From Bacillota bacterium (GTDB lineage Bacteria > Bacillota_A > Clostridia > Lachnospirales > Lachnospiraceae): DNA of 9,848 nucleotides. Positions 1 to 7,462 of the stretch are shown one piece after another (position 1 is the first letter of the stretch; the number at the start of each line of letters is the position of its first letter). A program made the translations under genes and the position numbers. The stretch is taken from positions 1 to 9,848 of the forward strand of contig JAEZSL010000038.1 of NCBI GenBank assembly GCA_023443925.1, given 5' to 3'. A model generated the notes under the pieces. The model saw nothing but the letters and a program-made list of their open reading frames with translations, did no database searches and had not been told where the DNA came from.

Positions 1-108
1 TACGAATTCTGGCCGGAAGTAACCAAGGACTTATCCGTTGGTCTGTTCCGGGTTATAACCGGAGAGGAAACACCGGAAGAGGTAAGCAGGAATATAAAAA
101 GACAGTAA
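1..108 (+). CDS. C-terminal fragment, possibly a sugar ABC transporter substrate-binding protein
   Basis: An open frame runs from the window edge to TAA at 106-108 and gives 35 residues, starting YEFWPEVTKDLS and ending NIKRQ. The 5' part of the gene lies outside the window. The stretch LFRVITGEETPEEVSRNIK resembles the last helix of family 1 extracellular solute-binding proteins, where a 'vl.Ge.tPeea...l' pattern is common. That resemblance is the only basis for the product call, so any extracellular binding protein, or something else, is possible. No intrinsic terminator is visible between this stop and the miaB promoter 30 bases downstream. Confidence 0.45.
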   Translation, partial: YEFWPEVTKDLSVGLFRVITGEETPEEVSRNIKRQ

Positions 109-137
109 CAGACAGGTTTCCCATGGAATATTGGAGG

Positions 138-166
138 TTGTAATTTAGCTGTAATTCATATATAAT
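138..166 (+). promoter_or_regulatory. SigA-type promoter of miaB
   Basis: TTGTAA at 138-143 and a perfect TATAAT at 161-166 are separated by 17 bases. Transcription would start near 173, leaving a leader of about 32 nt before the miaB ATG. The ribosome binding site there is weak (AGTAGAG around 191-197). Confidence 0.7.
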
Positions 167-204
167 CTTACTGTTAATAATTTATTAGAAAGTAGAGATT
201 AAAG

Positions 205-1653
205 ATGATTTATACGGATATTGATTTAGATAAAATTGATATAAACGGAAATGAACCGGCGAAAGAACCGGAACGCCAGTATTATTTTATGGCAAAATGC
301 AGGGAGTGGGTAAGGGAGAAAGCTGCAGAAGCCGGAAGACCTTTAACATATATCACACAGACCTTCGGCTGTCAGATGAATGCCAAGGATTCGGAAAAGC
401 TTTCCGGTATACTTGAAAAAATCGGTTTTGTGGAAACCGATACGGAAGAAGCGGATTTTGTAGTCTATAATACCTGTACGGTAAGGGAAAATGCCAACAC
501 CAGAGTATACGGAAGACTAGGCTATTTAAATGGTCTGAAGAAGAAAAATCCGAATATGATGGTCGCACTTTGCGGCTGTATGATGCAGGAAGACGCGGTT
601 GTTGAAAAAATCAGAAAAAGCTACCGTTTTGTAGATGTTATATTCGGTACCCATAACATATTTAAAATGGCAGAATTAATGTACTCCAGAATTCTGACAA
701 AAGGAATGATTATCGACATCTGGAAGGATACGGACCAGATCGTAGAAGACCTGCCAAGTGAGAGAAAATATCAGTTTAAAGCAGGGGTTAATATTATGTA
801 CGGCTGTAATAATTACTGCAGCTACTGTATTGTACCCTATGTAAGGGGACGGGAAAGAAGCCGTAATCCGGAGGATATTATCAGAGAGATTAAAAAACTG
901 GTTGCCGACGGAGTCGTAGAAATCATGCTGCTGGGCCAGAATGTAAATTCTTACGGTAAAAATTTGAACACACCGGTCTCTTTTGCTGATTTATTAAGAG
1001 AAATTGAGAAGATAAAAGGACTGGAGAGAATCCGTTTTATGACGTCTCATCCTAAGGATCTGTCAGATTCCTTAATTGAGGTTATGAAGGATTCGAAGAA
1101 AATCTGCACCCATCTGCATCTGCCCATTCAGTCCGGCAGCAGCAGGGTTTTAAAGATTATGAACCGGAGCTATTCCAAGGAAGATTATTTAGCCTTAGTT
1201 GACCGTATAAAAACTGCCATGCCGGATATATCTCTGACTACGGATATTATTGTAGGTTTTCCGGGAGAAACCGAAGAGGACTTCTTAGAAACCCTGGAGG
1301 TAGTAAAAAAAGTACGCTATGACAGTGCGTATACCTTCCTCTACTCCAAGCGTTCCGGTACCCCTGCGGCCAATATGGACAACCAGGTTGAAGAGGCGGA
1401 TGCCAAGAACCGTTTTGACCGATTGTTAAAAGTAATACATGAGATTTCTTCCGAACTTACCGGCAGGCACGAAGGAGAAGTGCAGGATGTATTAGTGGAA
1501 GAAGTTAATACCCAGGATAATTCACTTTTAACAGGACGGTTAAGTAATAATGTATTGGTTCATTTTACGGGAACTCCGGATATGATAGGAACCATACTGA
1601 AAGTCAAGTTAAAGGAATGTAAAGGATTTTATTATATAGGTGAAAAGATATAA
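205..1653 (+). CDS. miaB: tRNA-2-methylthio-N6-dimethylallyladenosine synthase MiaB
   Basis: This is a 482-residue radical-SAM methylthiotransferase. In this family MiaB converts i6A37 of tRNAs reading UNN codons to ms2i6A, using two [4Fe-4S] clusters and SAM. An N-terminal extension of about 45 residues, usual in Firmicutes, precedes the methylthiotransferase domain. That domain contains C56 (TFGCQMN), C91 (YNTCTVREN) and C125 (CGCMMQ), the expected ligands of the auxiliary cluster. The radical-SAM motif CNNYCSYC gives C201, C205 and C208, followed by IVPYVRGRERSR. The final ~65 residues fit a TRAM RNA-binding domain. The length is normal for Firmicutes. The ATG has only a weak SD-like AGTAGAG about 7 bases upstream but lies just after a strong promoter. 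The gene appears monocistronic; its usual clostridial neighbours (mutS, mutL, miaA) are not in the window. Confidence 0.96.
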   Translation: MIYTDIDLDKIDINGNEPAKEPERQYYFMAKCREWVREKAAEAGRPLTYITQTFGCQMNAKDSEKLSGILEKIGFVETDTEEADFVVYNTCTVRENANTRVYGRLGYLNGLKKKNPNMMVALCGCMMQEDAVVEKIRKSYRFVDVIFGTHNIFKMAELMYSRILTKGMIIDIWKDTDQIVEDLPSERKYQFKAGVNIMYGCNNYCSYCIVPYVRGRERSRNPEDIIREIKKLVADGVVEIMLLGQNVNSYGKNLNTPVSFADLLREIEKIKGLERIRFMTSHPKDLSDSLIEVMKDSKKICTHLHLPIQSGSSRVLKIMNRSYSKEDYLALVDRIKTAMPDISLTTDIIVGFPGETEEDFLETLEVVKKVRYDSAYTFLYSKRSGTPAANMDNQVEEADAKNRFDRLLKVIHEISSELTGRHEGEVQDVLVEEVNTQDNSLLTGRLSNNVLVHFTGTPDMIGTILKVKLKECKGFYYIGEKI

Positions 1654-1877
1654 TCAGATCTTGATATACAGGTTTTAGATGAAAGGTAATATTTGCTTTT
1701 ATTTATGGGGAAATGTAAATTCATTTCTAATTATTGGATAAAAAAAATAATTTTAAAGCCTATCGGATTTTGAAATAAGGATTTTGTTTGAACAGTGCGA
1801 TTAGTATATAAATTCAAAATAATATCGATTATTTTCGTTATATTGTGACATAATGCATAAAATTTTAGGAAGTATAC

Positions 1878-1906
1878 TTGACATACTGGACAAAACAGTA
1901 TAAAAT
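1878..1906 (+). promoter_or_regulatory. SigA-type promoter of rny with internal dyad
   Basis: A consensus TTGACA (1878-1883) is followed after 17 bases by TAAAAT (1901-1906); TATAAA at 1899-1904 is an alternative -10. A perfect dyad ATACTG (1883-1888), N7, CAGTAT (1896-1901) fills the spacer and touches both promoter elements, a position suited to a repressor or a spacer-twisting activator. The start point would be near 1913, giving a leader of about 44 nt. Confidence 0.75.
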
Positions 1907-1943
1907 TTAAGTGTTGTATCTTTGTACAATGAAAATTAAATAA

Positions 1944-1956
1944 GGGAGGTGCTCCT
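1944..1956 (+). promoter_or_regulatory. rny ribosome binding site inside a small hairpin
   Basis: GGGAGGTG at 1944-1951 is an excellent Shine-Dalgarno match, 5 bases before a GTG at 1957. It sets GTG as the start of rny, since no in-frame ATG lies nearby. The same bases can fold as GGGAG (1944-1948), loop GTG, CTCCT (1952-1956), which would hide the SD. Confidence 0.6.
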
Positions 1957-3510
1957 GTGCAAGAACTAAAAATAGTATTAGCTATTTTAGTTACCTTGGT
2001 AATAGTTGCTCCTCTTGTTTGGAAAATTGCGATTTCCTATCGAATCAAAGTCGTAGAGGCAAAGATAGGTTCTGCAGAAGAAAAAGCAAGAGAAATCATA
2101 GATGAAGCTTTAAAAACAGCTGAAACTAAGAAGAGAGAAGCCTTACTCGAAGCAAAAGAAGAGTCTTTAAAGACTAAGAATGAACTAGAGAAGGAAACTA
2201 AGGAAAGACGAGCAGAAGTGCAGCGCTATGAGAAACGTGTTCTTTCTAAAGAAGAAACTTTAGACAGAAAAACGGAAGCACTTGAGAAGAAAGAATCCAA
2301 ACTCAATGTAAAAGAAGCAGAACTTGACAGAATCAAGAGCGAAGCGGAAGAGCTTCACGGCAGACAATTACAGGAGCTGGAAAAAATTTCTGGACTTACC
2401 TCCGAACAAGCAAAGGAATATCTTTTAAAAACTGTTGAAGACGAAGTTAAACATGAAACCGCAATGTTAGTAAAAGAACTTGAAAACAAGGCAAAAGAAG
2501 AAGCAGACAAAAAAGCAAAGGATTATGTTGTTACCGCAATACAAAAATGTGCAGCCGATCATGTGGCTGAGACAACTATATCCGTTGTTCAACTTCCGAA
2601 TGATGAGATGAAGGGAAGAATCATCGGCAGGGAAGGGCGTAATATCCGTACTTTAGAAACGTTGACCGGTGTCGATTTAATTATCGATGATACACCGGAG
2701 GCAGTTATCTTGTCCGGCTTTGATCCGATCCGGAGAGAAGTTGCAAGAATTGCCCTTGAAAAACTGATTGTAGATGGAAGAATCCATCCTGCAAGAATCG
2801 AAGAGATGGTTGAAAAAGCTCAAAAAGAAGTTGAAGTCATGATTCGCGAAGAAGGTGAAGCCGCAACCCTGGAAGTAGGTGTTCACGGTATTCATCCTGA
2901 ACTTGTACGTTTGCTTGGTAAAATGAAATTCAGAACAAGCTATGGACAAAATGCTTTGAAACATTCGATTGAAGTAGCCCATTTATCCGGTTTACTGGCC
3001 GGTGAAATCGGTGTGGATATCAGAATGGCAAAAAGAGCTGGATTACTACATGATATTGGAAAATCTGTTGACCACGAGATGGAAGGCTCACATATTCAGA
3101 TTGGTGTTGATTTGTGCAGAAAGCATAAGGAATCTCCGATTGTTATTAATGCGGTAGAGTCACATCACGGTGACGTTGAACCTGAATCATTAATTGCATG
3201 TATCGTACAGGCTGCCGATACTATTTCAGCGGCAAGACCTGGTGCAAGAAGAGAAACATTAGAAACATATACAAACAGATTGAAACAGTTAGAAGATATC
3301 TCAAACGGCTTTAAAGGGGTAGATAAGTCATTTGCAATTCAGGCAGGCCGCGAAGTACGTATAATGGTAGTTCCGGAACAAATTACAGATGCCGATATGA
3401 TATTACTTGCACGTGACATATCAAAACAGATCGAATCCGAATTGGAATATCCGGGTCAGATCAAAGTAAATGTAATCAGAGAATCCAGAGTTACTGATTA
3501 TGCAAAATAA
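1957..3510 (+). CDS. rny: Ribonuclease Y
   Basis: This is a 517-residue membrane-anchored endoribonuclease that starts bulk mRNA decay in many Firmicutes by cutting single-stranded RNA. Residues about 5-25 form one N-terminal transmembrane helix. From about 30 to 200 the sequence is rich in Glu, Lys and Ala, a long coiled coil. A KH RNA-binding domain follows at about 207-272, with the loop GRIIGREG at 220-227. The HD phosphohydrolase domain carries H336 (LKHSIEVAH), the metal-binding pair H365-D366 (LLHDIGK), H403-H404 (ESHHGD) and D421 ([15 protein letters not shown]). Length, domain order and C-terminal end all match the family. Start choice rests on the strong SD ending 5 bases before GTG 1957. 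The gene has its own promoter and a strong terminator, so it is a single-gene unit. Confidence 0.98.
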   Translation: MQELKIVLAILVTLVIVAPLVWKIAISYRIKVVEAKIGSAEEKAREIIDEALKTAETKKREALLEAKEESLKTKNELEKETKERRAEVQRYEKRVLSKEETLDRKTEALEKKESKLNVKEAELDRIKSEAEELHGRQLQELEKISGLTSEQAKEYLLKTVEDEVKHETAMLVKELENKAKEEADKKAKDYVVTAIQKCAADHVAETTISVVQLPNDEMKGRIIGREGRNIRTLETLTGVDLIIDDTPEAVILSGFDPIRREVARIALEKLIVDGRIHPARIEEMVEKAQKEVEVMIREEGEAATLEVGVHGIHPELVRLLGKMKFRTSYGQNALKHSIEVAHLSGLLAGEIGVDIRMAKRAGLLHDIGKSVDHEMEGSHIQIGVDLCRKHKESPIVINAVESHHGDVEPESLIACIVQAADTISAARPGARRETLETYTNRLKQLEDISNGFKGVDKSFAIQAGREVRIMVVPEQITDADMILLARDISKQIESELEYPGQIKVNVIRESRVTDYAK

Positions 3511-3526
3511 TTTTTATTAATTTTAT

Positions 3527-3569
3527 GCGAAATCTTTATAGAGAAATTTATAAAGATTTCGCTTTTTTT
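3527..3569 (+). terminator. Intrinsic terminator of rny
   Basis: A perfect 14-bp stem pairs GCGAAATCTTTATA (3527-3540) with TATAAAGATTTCGC (3549-3562) around an 8-base loop, followed by seven T (3563-3569). It begins 16 bases after the rny stop codon. Confidence 0.93.
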
Positions 3570-3590
3570 ATGCCCTAAAATTACCTGATT

Positions 3591-3768
3591 TTTGAATATG
3601 AAAATATTTTTGTATATGAAAATAATTTTAAATATGAAAACTTTTGTATGTGAAAATAATTTTGAATATGTAAATACTTATGTATGTGAAAATAATTTTG
3701 AATATGAAAAAACTTATGTATGTGAAAATACTTTTGGATATGATAATACCTTTGGATATGATAAAACT
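3591..3768 (+). repeat. Tandem repeat, ten copies of an 18-bp AT-rich unit
   Basis: Ten head-to-tail units start at 3591, 3609, 3627, 3643, 3661, 3679, 3697, 3715, 3733 and 3751. All are 18 bp except the third, which is 16 bp. Typical units are TTTGAATATGAAAATATT and TATGTATGTGAAAATAAT. From about 3643 to 3732 the two types alternate, giving a 36-bp higher-order period. The last two units (TTTGGATATGATAA...) are close to each other. The array contains an open frame (3592-3888) only because 18 is a multiple of 3. The 16-bp unit changes the frame in which the repeats are read, and the frame has no ribosome binding site, so I treat the array as non-coding. Position: 22 bp after the rny terminator and upstream of the aminotransferase promoter. 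Confidence 0.9.
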
Positions 3769-3924
3769 ACTGGAGCTGATATTATTTCCGCATATTGTAT
3801 TAATCTAGATTTCAGTATTATTATGTCCCTACATATAAATTTCATGATTTCGCATTTGTCTTCCTGGATAAAACATTTGTTTTTGTGAGAATTACATAAT
3901 TTTTATTTTTTTCATATTTTTTTC
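3769..3924. other. AT-rich intergenic filler
   Basis: Between the tandem array and the next promoter I see no gene, stem-loop terminator or RNA. The sequence ends in a T-rich tract (about 3899-3923) directly upstream of the -35 element at 3925. On this strand that is not the A-rich pattern of a classic UP element. Confidence 0.4.
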
Positions 3925-3953
3925 TTGCAATCTAAAAGCATATATAATAAAAT
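3925..3953 (+). promoter_or_regulatory. Probable promoter of the aminotransferase-proC-nudix operon
   Basis: TTGCAA (3925-3930) is followed after 17 bases by TAAAAT (3948-3953). A perfect TATAAT overlaps at 3943-3948 but has no -35 at the right distance. The predicted start near 3960 leaves a 5' leader of about 135 nt. The leader contains TGTATA-TTTG-TATACA (3972-3987), a small GGAAT-ATCAC-ATTCC hairpin (4018-4032), and the SD AAGGAGG at 4082-4088. I do not recognise a riboswitch class in it. Confidence 0.6.
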
Positions 3954-4094
3954 ACTTAGGAAACTTTCATGTGTATATTTGTATACAATAAACCAATTGT
4001 ACGACGGCGGATTCGTTGGAATATCACATTCCCCAGATATGTCCCTTTCGTTTGGAGAATTGATTCCATAAGAACGCTTATAAGGAGGATAACG

Positions 4095-5291
4095 ATGTCA
4101 TTAGAACTATCAAAGAAGGCGCAGGCAGTAAAACCATCATCTACCCTTGCAATCACTGCAAAAGCAAAAGAATTGAAATCTCAGGGAATCGATGTAGTAG
4201 GATTCGGAGCAGGAGAACCGGATTTTGATACACCTGATAATATTAATAATGCAGCAATCAAGGCGATTCACGATGGCTTTACAAAATATACTGATGCATC
4301 CGGTACCTTGGAATTAAAACAGGCAGTTTGCAAAAAGTTTGAAGCGTTTAATAAGTTAAGCTACAAACCTGGTCAGATTGTCATCAGCAACGGCGGAAAA
4401 CATTCTTTAACCAATGTTTTTGAAGCTATTTTAAATCCTGGGGACGAAGTAATTATTCCAGCACCTTATTGGCTGAGTTATCCGGAAATCGTTAAACTTT
4501 CCGATGGTGTACCCGTATACATAAAAGCAATAAAAGAACAAAATTATAAGGTTTCTGCACAACAGATCGCAGCTGCCTGTACCGATAAAACCAAAGCACT
4601 GATACTGAATTCTCCCAGTAATCCTACCGGTATGATTTATACCAGAGAGGAACTGCAGGCCATTGCGGATGTAGTTGTGGAAAAAGATATCTATGTAGTT
4701 GCTGATGAAATGTATGAAAACCTGATTTACGGAGAGGTGGAGCACATAAGTATCGCAGCTTTGGGTGAAGAGATATATAAAAGAACCATAACCTGCAGCG
4801 GTGTGGCAAAAAGCTATTCTATGACCGGCTGGAGGATCGGATATACCGGATCATCAGCAGAAATTGCCAAATTAATGGGCAGTGTACAGAGCCATCAGAC
4901 CTCCAATCCCAATTCCATTGCCCAAAAAGCCGCCTTGGAAGCCATAACCGGCCCTCAGGATACGGTGGCTGCCATGGCAGAGGAATTCAACCGCAGAAGG
5001 CTGTATATGGTTGATAAGCTTGCGGCGATGCCTTTGGTTGACGCCATTACTCCTCAGGGAGCATTCTATGTATTCGTTGATTTTAGTAAAGTACTTGAAA
5101 AAGAATATAACGGAAGCCAAATTAGCACTACGGATAAACTTGCAGAAATTTTAATTTCCGATTATAATATAGCTGTTGTTCCCTGTGGTGATTTTGGATT
5201 TGACGACCATGTGCGTTTGTCCTATGCCATAAGCCAGGAACAAATTCAAAAAGGAATGGAACGATTGGAATTATTCTTAATATCATTATAA
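4095..5291 (+). CDS. aspB: PLP-dependent aspartate aminotransferase, class I
   Basis: This is a 398-residue fold-type I aminotransferase. It is predicted to exchange amino groups between aspartate and 2-oxoglutarate in the cytosol, linking oxaloacetate, aspartate and glutamate. Visible landmarks are GAGEPDFDTP (38-47), the PLP-contacting SPSNPTG (173-179), D204 (ADEMY), the Schiff-base lysine K239 (SGVAKSYSMTGWRIGY) and R374 (HVRLSYA), which binds the substrate carboxylate. The pattern is that of the Bacillus AspB/Thermus AspC subgroup; aromatic or broad substrate use cannot be excluded. The start is ATG 4095, placed 6 bases after AAGGAGG. The frame stays open 42 codons further upstream, but that stretch lacks an SD and matches nothing conserved. 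proC follows after 68 bases with no terminator, so the two are probably cotranscribed. Confidence 0.93.
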   Translation: MSLELSKKAQAVKPSSTLAITAKAKELKSQGIDVVGFGAGEPDFDTPDNINNAAIKAIHDGFTKYTDASGTLELKQAVCKKFEAFNKLSYKPGQIVISNGGKHSLTNVFEAILNPGDEVIIPAPYWLSYPEIVKLSDGVPVYIKAIKEQNYKVSAQQIAAACTDKTKALILNSPSNPTGMIYTREELQAIADVVVEKDIYVVADEMYENLIYGEVEHISIAALGEEIYKRTITCSGVAKSYSMTGWRIGYTGSSAEIAKLMGSVQSHQTSNPNSIAQKAALEAITGPQDTVAAMAEEFNRRRLYMVDKLAAMPLVDAITPQGAFYVFVDFSKVLEKEYNGSQISTTDKLAEILISDYNIAVVPCGDFGFDDHVRLSYAISQEQIQKGMERLELFLISL

Positions 5292-5359
5292 GAAAAGCCT
5301 TACAGCCGGAACTTATAGTAAACGGTATAAAGGTCATAAAAGGACAGGGAGGACAAAAA

Positions 5360-6160
5360 ATGGCATTAATGGGATTTATCGGAGCAGGTAATATGGGGTT
5401 TCCAATGCTGGTGGGAGCAAAAAAAGTATTTGGAGCGGAGCAGGTTGTATTTACGACAGCCAGTACAAAAAGCCGTGAAAATGTGAAACAGAAAACAGGA
5501 CTTAACTATATGCTTAATAATAAGTCCCTTGCTGCTTCCTGTAAATATATCATTCTTGCCGTGAAGCCTCAGTTCTTTGAGGAAGTTTTTAAAGATATAA
5601 AAGAAACGGTTACAAAAGAGCAGGTGATAATTTCGGTTGCTGCCGGAGTAACCATTGATAATATAAAAGACCGGTTAGGTAATGAGATACGTGTGGTACG
5701 TGGAATGCCGAATACGCCTGCCATGGTCAGCGAAGGAATGTCGGGGGTATGTTTTTCACAGGATGCTTTTTCCGAGGATGAAAAAGAGATTGTAACCCAG
5801 TTGTTTTCGTCTTTTGGTAAATATGAGCTGTTTGACGAAAAACTGATGAATGCTGTGGTTTGTGCCAACGGAAGCTCTCCGGCATATGTCTATATGTTTA
5901 TCGAAGCTTTGGCAGACAGTGTGGTTAAGTATGGAATTCCAAGGAATAAAGCATATGAACTGGTTGCCCAGACCGTTTTGGGAGCTGCAAAAATGGTTAT
6001 GGAAACCGGAGAACACCCCGGAAAATTAAAAGACCAGGTATGTTCCCCGGGCGGAACCACCATAGCGGCAGTAGCGGCTTTGGAGGAACATGGTTTCCGC
6101 AATGCGGTAATAAAAGCAACGGATGCCTGCTATGAAAAAGCGGTATCTTTAAAAAAATAG
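5360..6160 (+). CDS. proC: Pyrroline-5-carboxylate reductase
   Basis: This 266-residue enzyme catalyses the last step of proline synthesis, reducing 1-pyrroline-5-carboxylate to proline with NAD(P)H. The N-terminal Rossmann fold opens with GFIGAGNMG (5-13). ILAVKPQ (65-71) and VRGMPNTPAMV (113-123) are family blocks, GSSPAY (171-176) lies in the C-terminal dimerisation domain, and the ProC signature spans about 223-241 (LKDQVCSPGGTTIAAV...). Length and motifs are complete. AGGGAGG ends 7 bases before the ATG. The upstream aminotransferase and the Nudix gene 12 bases downstream make this the middle gene of a three-gene operon. Proline production from glutamate fits with an aspartate-glutamate transaminase next door, though the pairing may only reflect shared growth demand. 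Confidence 0.97.
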   Translation: MALMGFIGAGNMGFPMLVGAKKVFGAEQVVFTTASTKSRENVKQKTGLNYMLNNKSLAASCKYIILAVKPQFFEEVFKDIKETVTKEQVIISVAAGVTIDNIKDRLGNEIRVVRGMPNTPAMVSEGMSGVCFSQDAFSEDEKEIVTQLFSSFGKYELFDEKLMNAVVCANGSSPAYVYMFIEALADSVVKYGIPRNKAYELVAQTVLGAAKMVMETGEHPGKLKDQVCSPGGTTIAAVAALEEHGFRNAVIKATDACYEKAVSLKK

Positions 6161-6172
6161 GGGGAGCCTGTT

Positions 6173-6706
6173 ATGAGTGAATATAAGAGAATGAAAAGGA
6201 CATTGGTTCACAAAGGACATATCATTGATATGTATACCGACACCATGCAGCTGCCAAACGGGAATACGGCTGACTGGGATTTCATCAGCCATAAAGGAGC
6301 CGCAGCCATCGTTCCGGTAGATGAAAACGGCAAAATCATAATGGTAAGACAATACCGTAATGCCATCGAAAAGTATTCACTGGAAATACCTGCAGGAGGA
6401 CTTAATAAGGATGAGGATATGAAAACCTGTGCGGCCAGGGAACTGGAAGAGGAAACGGGTTACCGTTCTGAATGTATTGAACATCTCATTGATTTATATA
6501 CCACGGTTGCCTTTTGCAGTGAGAAAATAGGCATATATTATACCAAAGATTTAACACCTTCCAGACAGAACCTGGATGAAGATGAATTTGTTACCGTCGA
6601 GCGGTATACGCTTTCTGAACTTACGGAGATGATCTTTAACGGAGCCATTGAGGATGCCAAAACCATATCCGCAATCTTAGCTTATAAAACCAAAATGGGT
6701 CTGTAA
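6173..6706 (+). CDS. nudF: Nudix hydrolase, ADP-ribose pyrophosphatase-like
   Basis: This is a 177-residue Nudix protein. The box GX5EX7REUXEEXGU is complete at 75-97: G75, E81, R89-E90-L91, E93-E94, G96-Y97. The sequence before it (MVRQYRNAIEKYSLEIPAGG) and the ending EDAKTISAILAY are typical of the ADP-ribose pyrophosphatase group, which splits ADP-ribose into AMP and ribose 5-phosphate with Mg2+. Substrate is inferred from the family, not proven. GGGGGAG overlaps the end of the proC stop codon and lies 6 bases before the ATG; the intergenic gap is 12 bases, so translation is probably coupled with proC. A strong terminator follows. In Bacillus subtilis nudF also lies close to spoIIM and the xerD homologue, which supports the symbol. 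Confidence 0.9.
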   Translation: MSEYKRMKRTLVHKGHIIDMYTDTMQLPNGNTADWDFISHKGAAAIVPVDENGKIIMVRQYRNAIEKYSLEIPAGGLNKDEDMKTCAARELEEETGYRSECIEHLIDLYTTVAFCSEKIGIYYTKDLTPSRQNLDEDEFVTVERYTLSELTEMIFNGAIEDAKTISAILAYKTKMGL

Positions 6707-6710
6707 TTTA

Positions 6711-6744
6711 AATAATGCCGGTACTTTTTACCGGCATTATTTTT
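6711..6744 (+). terminator. Intrinsic terminator of the aspB-proC-nudF operon
   Basis: A perfect 13-bp stem pairs AATAATGCCGGTA (6711-6723) with TACCGGCATTATT (6729-6741) around the loop CTTTT. A run of T (6740-6744) overlaps the end of the right arm. It starts 4 bases after the nudF stop. Confidence 0.92.
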
Positions 6745-6747
6745 GTG

Positions 6748-6810
6748 CCGGTATCATATGTTAGTGATAGCAGTTAACAAAACAATCTGTCACCACCTAA
6801 AGTATACCGG
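6748..6810 (+). promoter_or_regulatory. Inverted repeat that could hide the spoIIM ribosome binding site
   Basis: CCGGTAT (6748-6754) is complementary to ATACCGG (6804-6810), 49 bases apart. The right arm supplies the first two bases of the spoIIM SD GGAGGG (6809-6814). A smaller pair, TGTTA (6759-6763) with TAACA (6775-6779), is nested inside. The left arm repeats the GCCGGTA of the terminator just upstream. No convincing promoter was found in the 113-base gap before spoIIM. Confidence 0.35.
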
Positions 6811-6819
6811 AGGGATTTT

Positions 6820-7428
6820 ATGAATTATATAAAATTGCAATTACGAAAACTAGGAGAGGTTAAGCTTGGGTTATTTATCCTGGCAGCCGGCATTTTGGCA
6901 GGCTTTTTATTTGCCAGGATTTTTAAGGGGTTTTACTGGGATTCCATGTATCTGACCGATACGAATTACCTGGAACGTATCAGGGAGACCGCCATTGATT
7001 ATCCGGTACTTTTAAGATATGTGCTATGGAATATTTTCAGGAGCTTTATTCTGTTTTGGATTCTTTGCGCCACGGCAATCGGCATACCTTATATGGTTTT
7101 CTGCATCCTGTACGGCGGTTTTCAATGCGGCTTTTTTATGACCGTAATCTTAATGCGGTATGGCTTTAAAGGAATTCTTTTGATTTTTGGCTACACTTTT
7201 CCACACTACCTGCTGTACATACCTGTAATATTTCTTTGCCTGCGCACCGGGTACTGGCTGTGTAAAAGCATGTATTATGACAACAAGGTGGGAAAGAGAG
7301 GCAAGGCAGAGAAAATTATACGTCATTTGCTGCTGATTGCGGCATTAGCTGTTGTGTTACTTATTGGAGGGCTTTTGGAAACCTATGTATCCTCCTTTCT
7401 GTTAAAGAAGATTCTGGTCCTGTTTTAA
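6820..7428 (+). CDS. spoIIM: Stage II sporulation protein M
   Basis: This is a 202-residue integral membrane protein. In Bacillus, SpoIIM works with SpoIID and SpoIIP in the mother-cell membrane to remove septal peptidoglycan during engulfment of the forespore. About five hydrophobic segments are visible: 17-36, 73-90, 91-112, 117-142 and 168-187. Family marks are the GYTFPHYLLYIP block (124-135) and the C-terminal GLLETYVSSFLLKKIL (184-199), the usual ending of this family. GGAGGG ends 5 bases before the ATG. The preceding operon is closed by a terminator, so spoIIM should have its own start; a mother-cell SigE promoter is expected from the family but I could not identify one. The position next to nudF and a xerD-like gene resembles Bacillus and supports the call. 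It implies an endospore former. Confidence 0.92.
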   Translation: MNYIKLQLRKLGEVKLGLFILAAGILAGFLFARIFKGFYWDSMYLTDTNYLERIRETAIDYPVLLRYVLWNIFRSFILFWILCATAIGIPYMVFCILYGGFQCGFFMTVILMRYGFKGILLIFGYTFPHYLLYIPVIFLCLRTGYWLCKSMYYDNKVGKRGKAEKIIRHLLLIAALAVVLLIGGLLETYVSSFLLKKILVLF

Positions 7429-7462
7429 TTACCATAAATTATTGACGGAAAACATAAAATAG

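Larger units (their letters stand above)
1654..1956 (+). other. AT-rich spacer between miaB and rny, no gene
   Basis: These 303 bases contain no convincing open frame or RNA gene. No GC-rich stem followed by a T run is visible after miaB, so miaB transcription may run on toward rny. A weak promoter-like pair lies at 1784-1812 (TTGTTT, 17 bases, TATAAA). The strong rny promoter is at 1878-1906. A five-codon ATG...TAA mini-frame (1929-1943) precedes the rny ribosome binding site; it has no SD of its own and is probably meaningless. Confidence 0.5.

Noticed and set aside
3591..3768. CRISPR array
   Set aside because: The units are contiguous, diverged and have no unique spacers, and no cas gene is present.
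3592..3888. Open frame of 98 codons across the tandem repeat
   Set aside because: It starts on TTG or an ATG with no SD, is driven by the 18-bp repeat length, and the 16-bp unit shifts the frame in which the repeats are read. The tail after the repeat has no recognisable domain.
3969..4094. In-frame upstream extension of the aminotransferase
   Set aside because: The 42 extra codons lie in the leader, have no SD, and precede an ideal AAGGAGG-ATG at 4095 that matches the usual N-terminus of the family.
3960..4094. T-box or other riboswitch in the aminotransferase leader
   Set aside because: No T-box bulge sequence, no terminator stem before the SD, and no known riboswitch core was recognised in the 135 nt.
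6753..6810. SigE-type promoter for spoIIM
   Set aside because: TCATATG at 6754-6760 resembles a SigE -35, but no CATA-type -10 lies 13-15 bases downstream.
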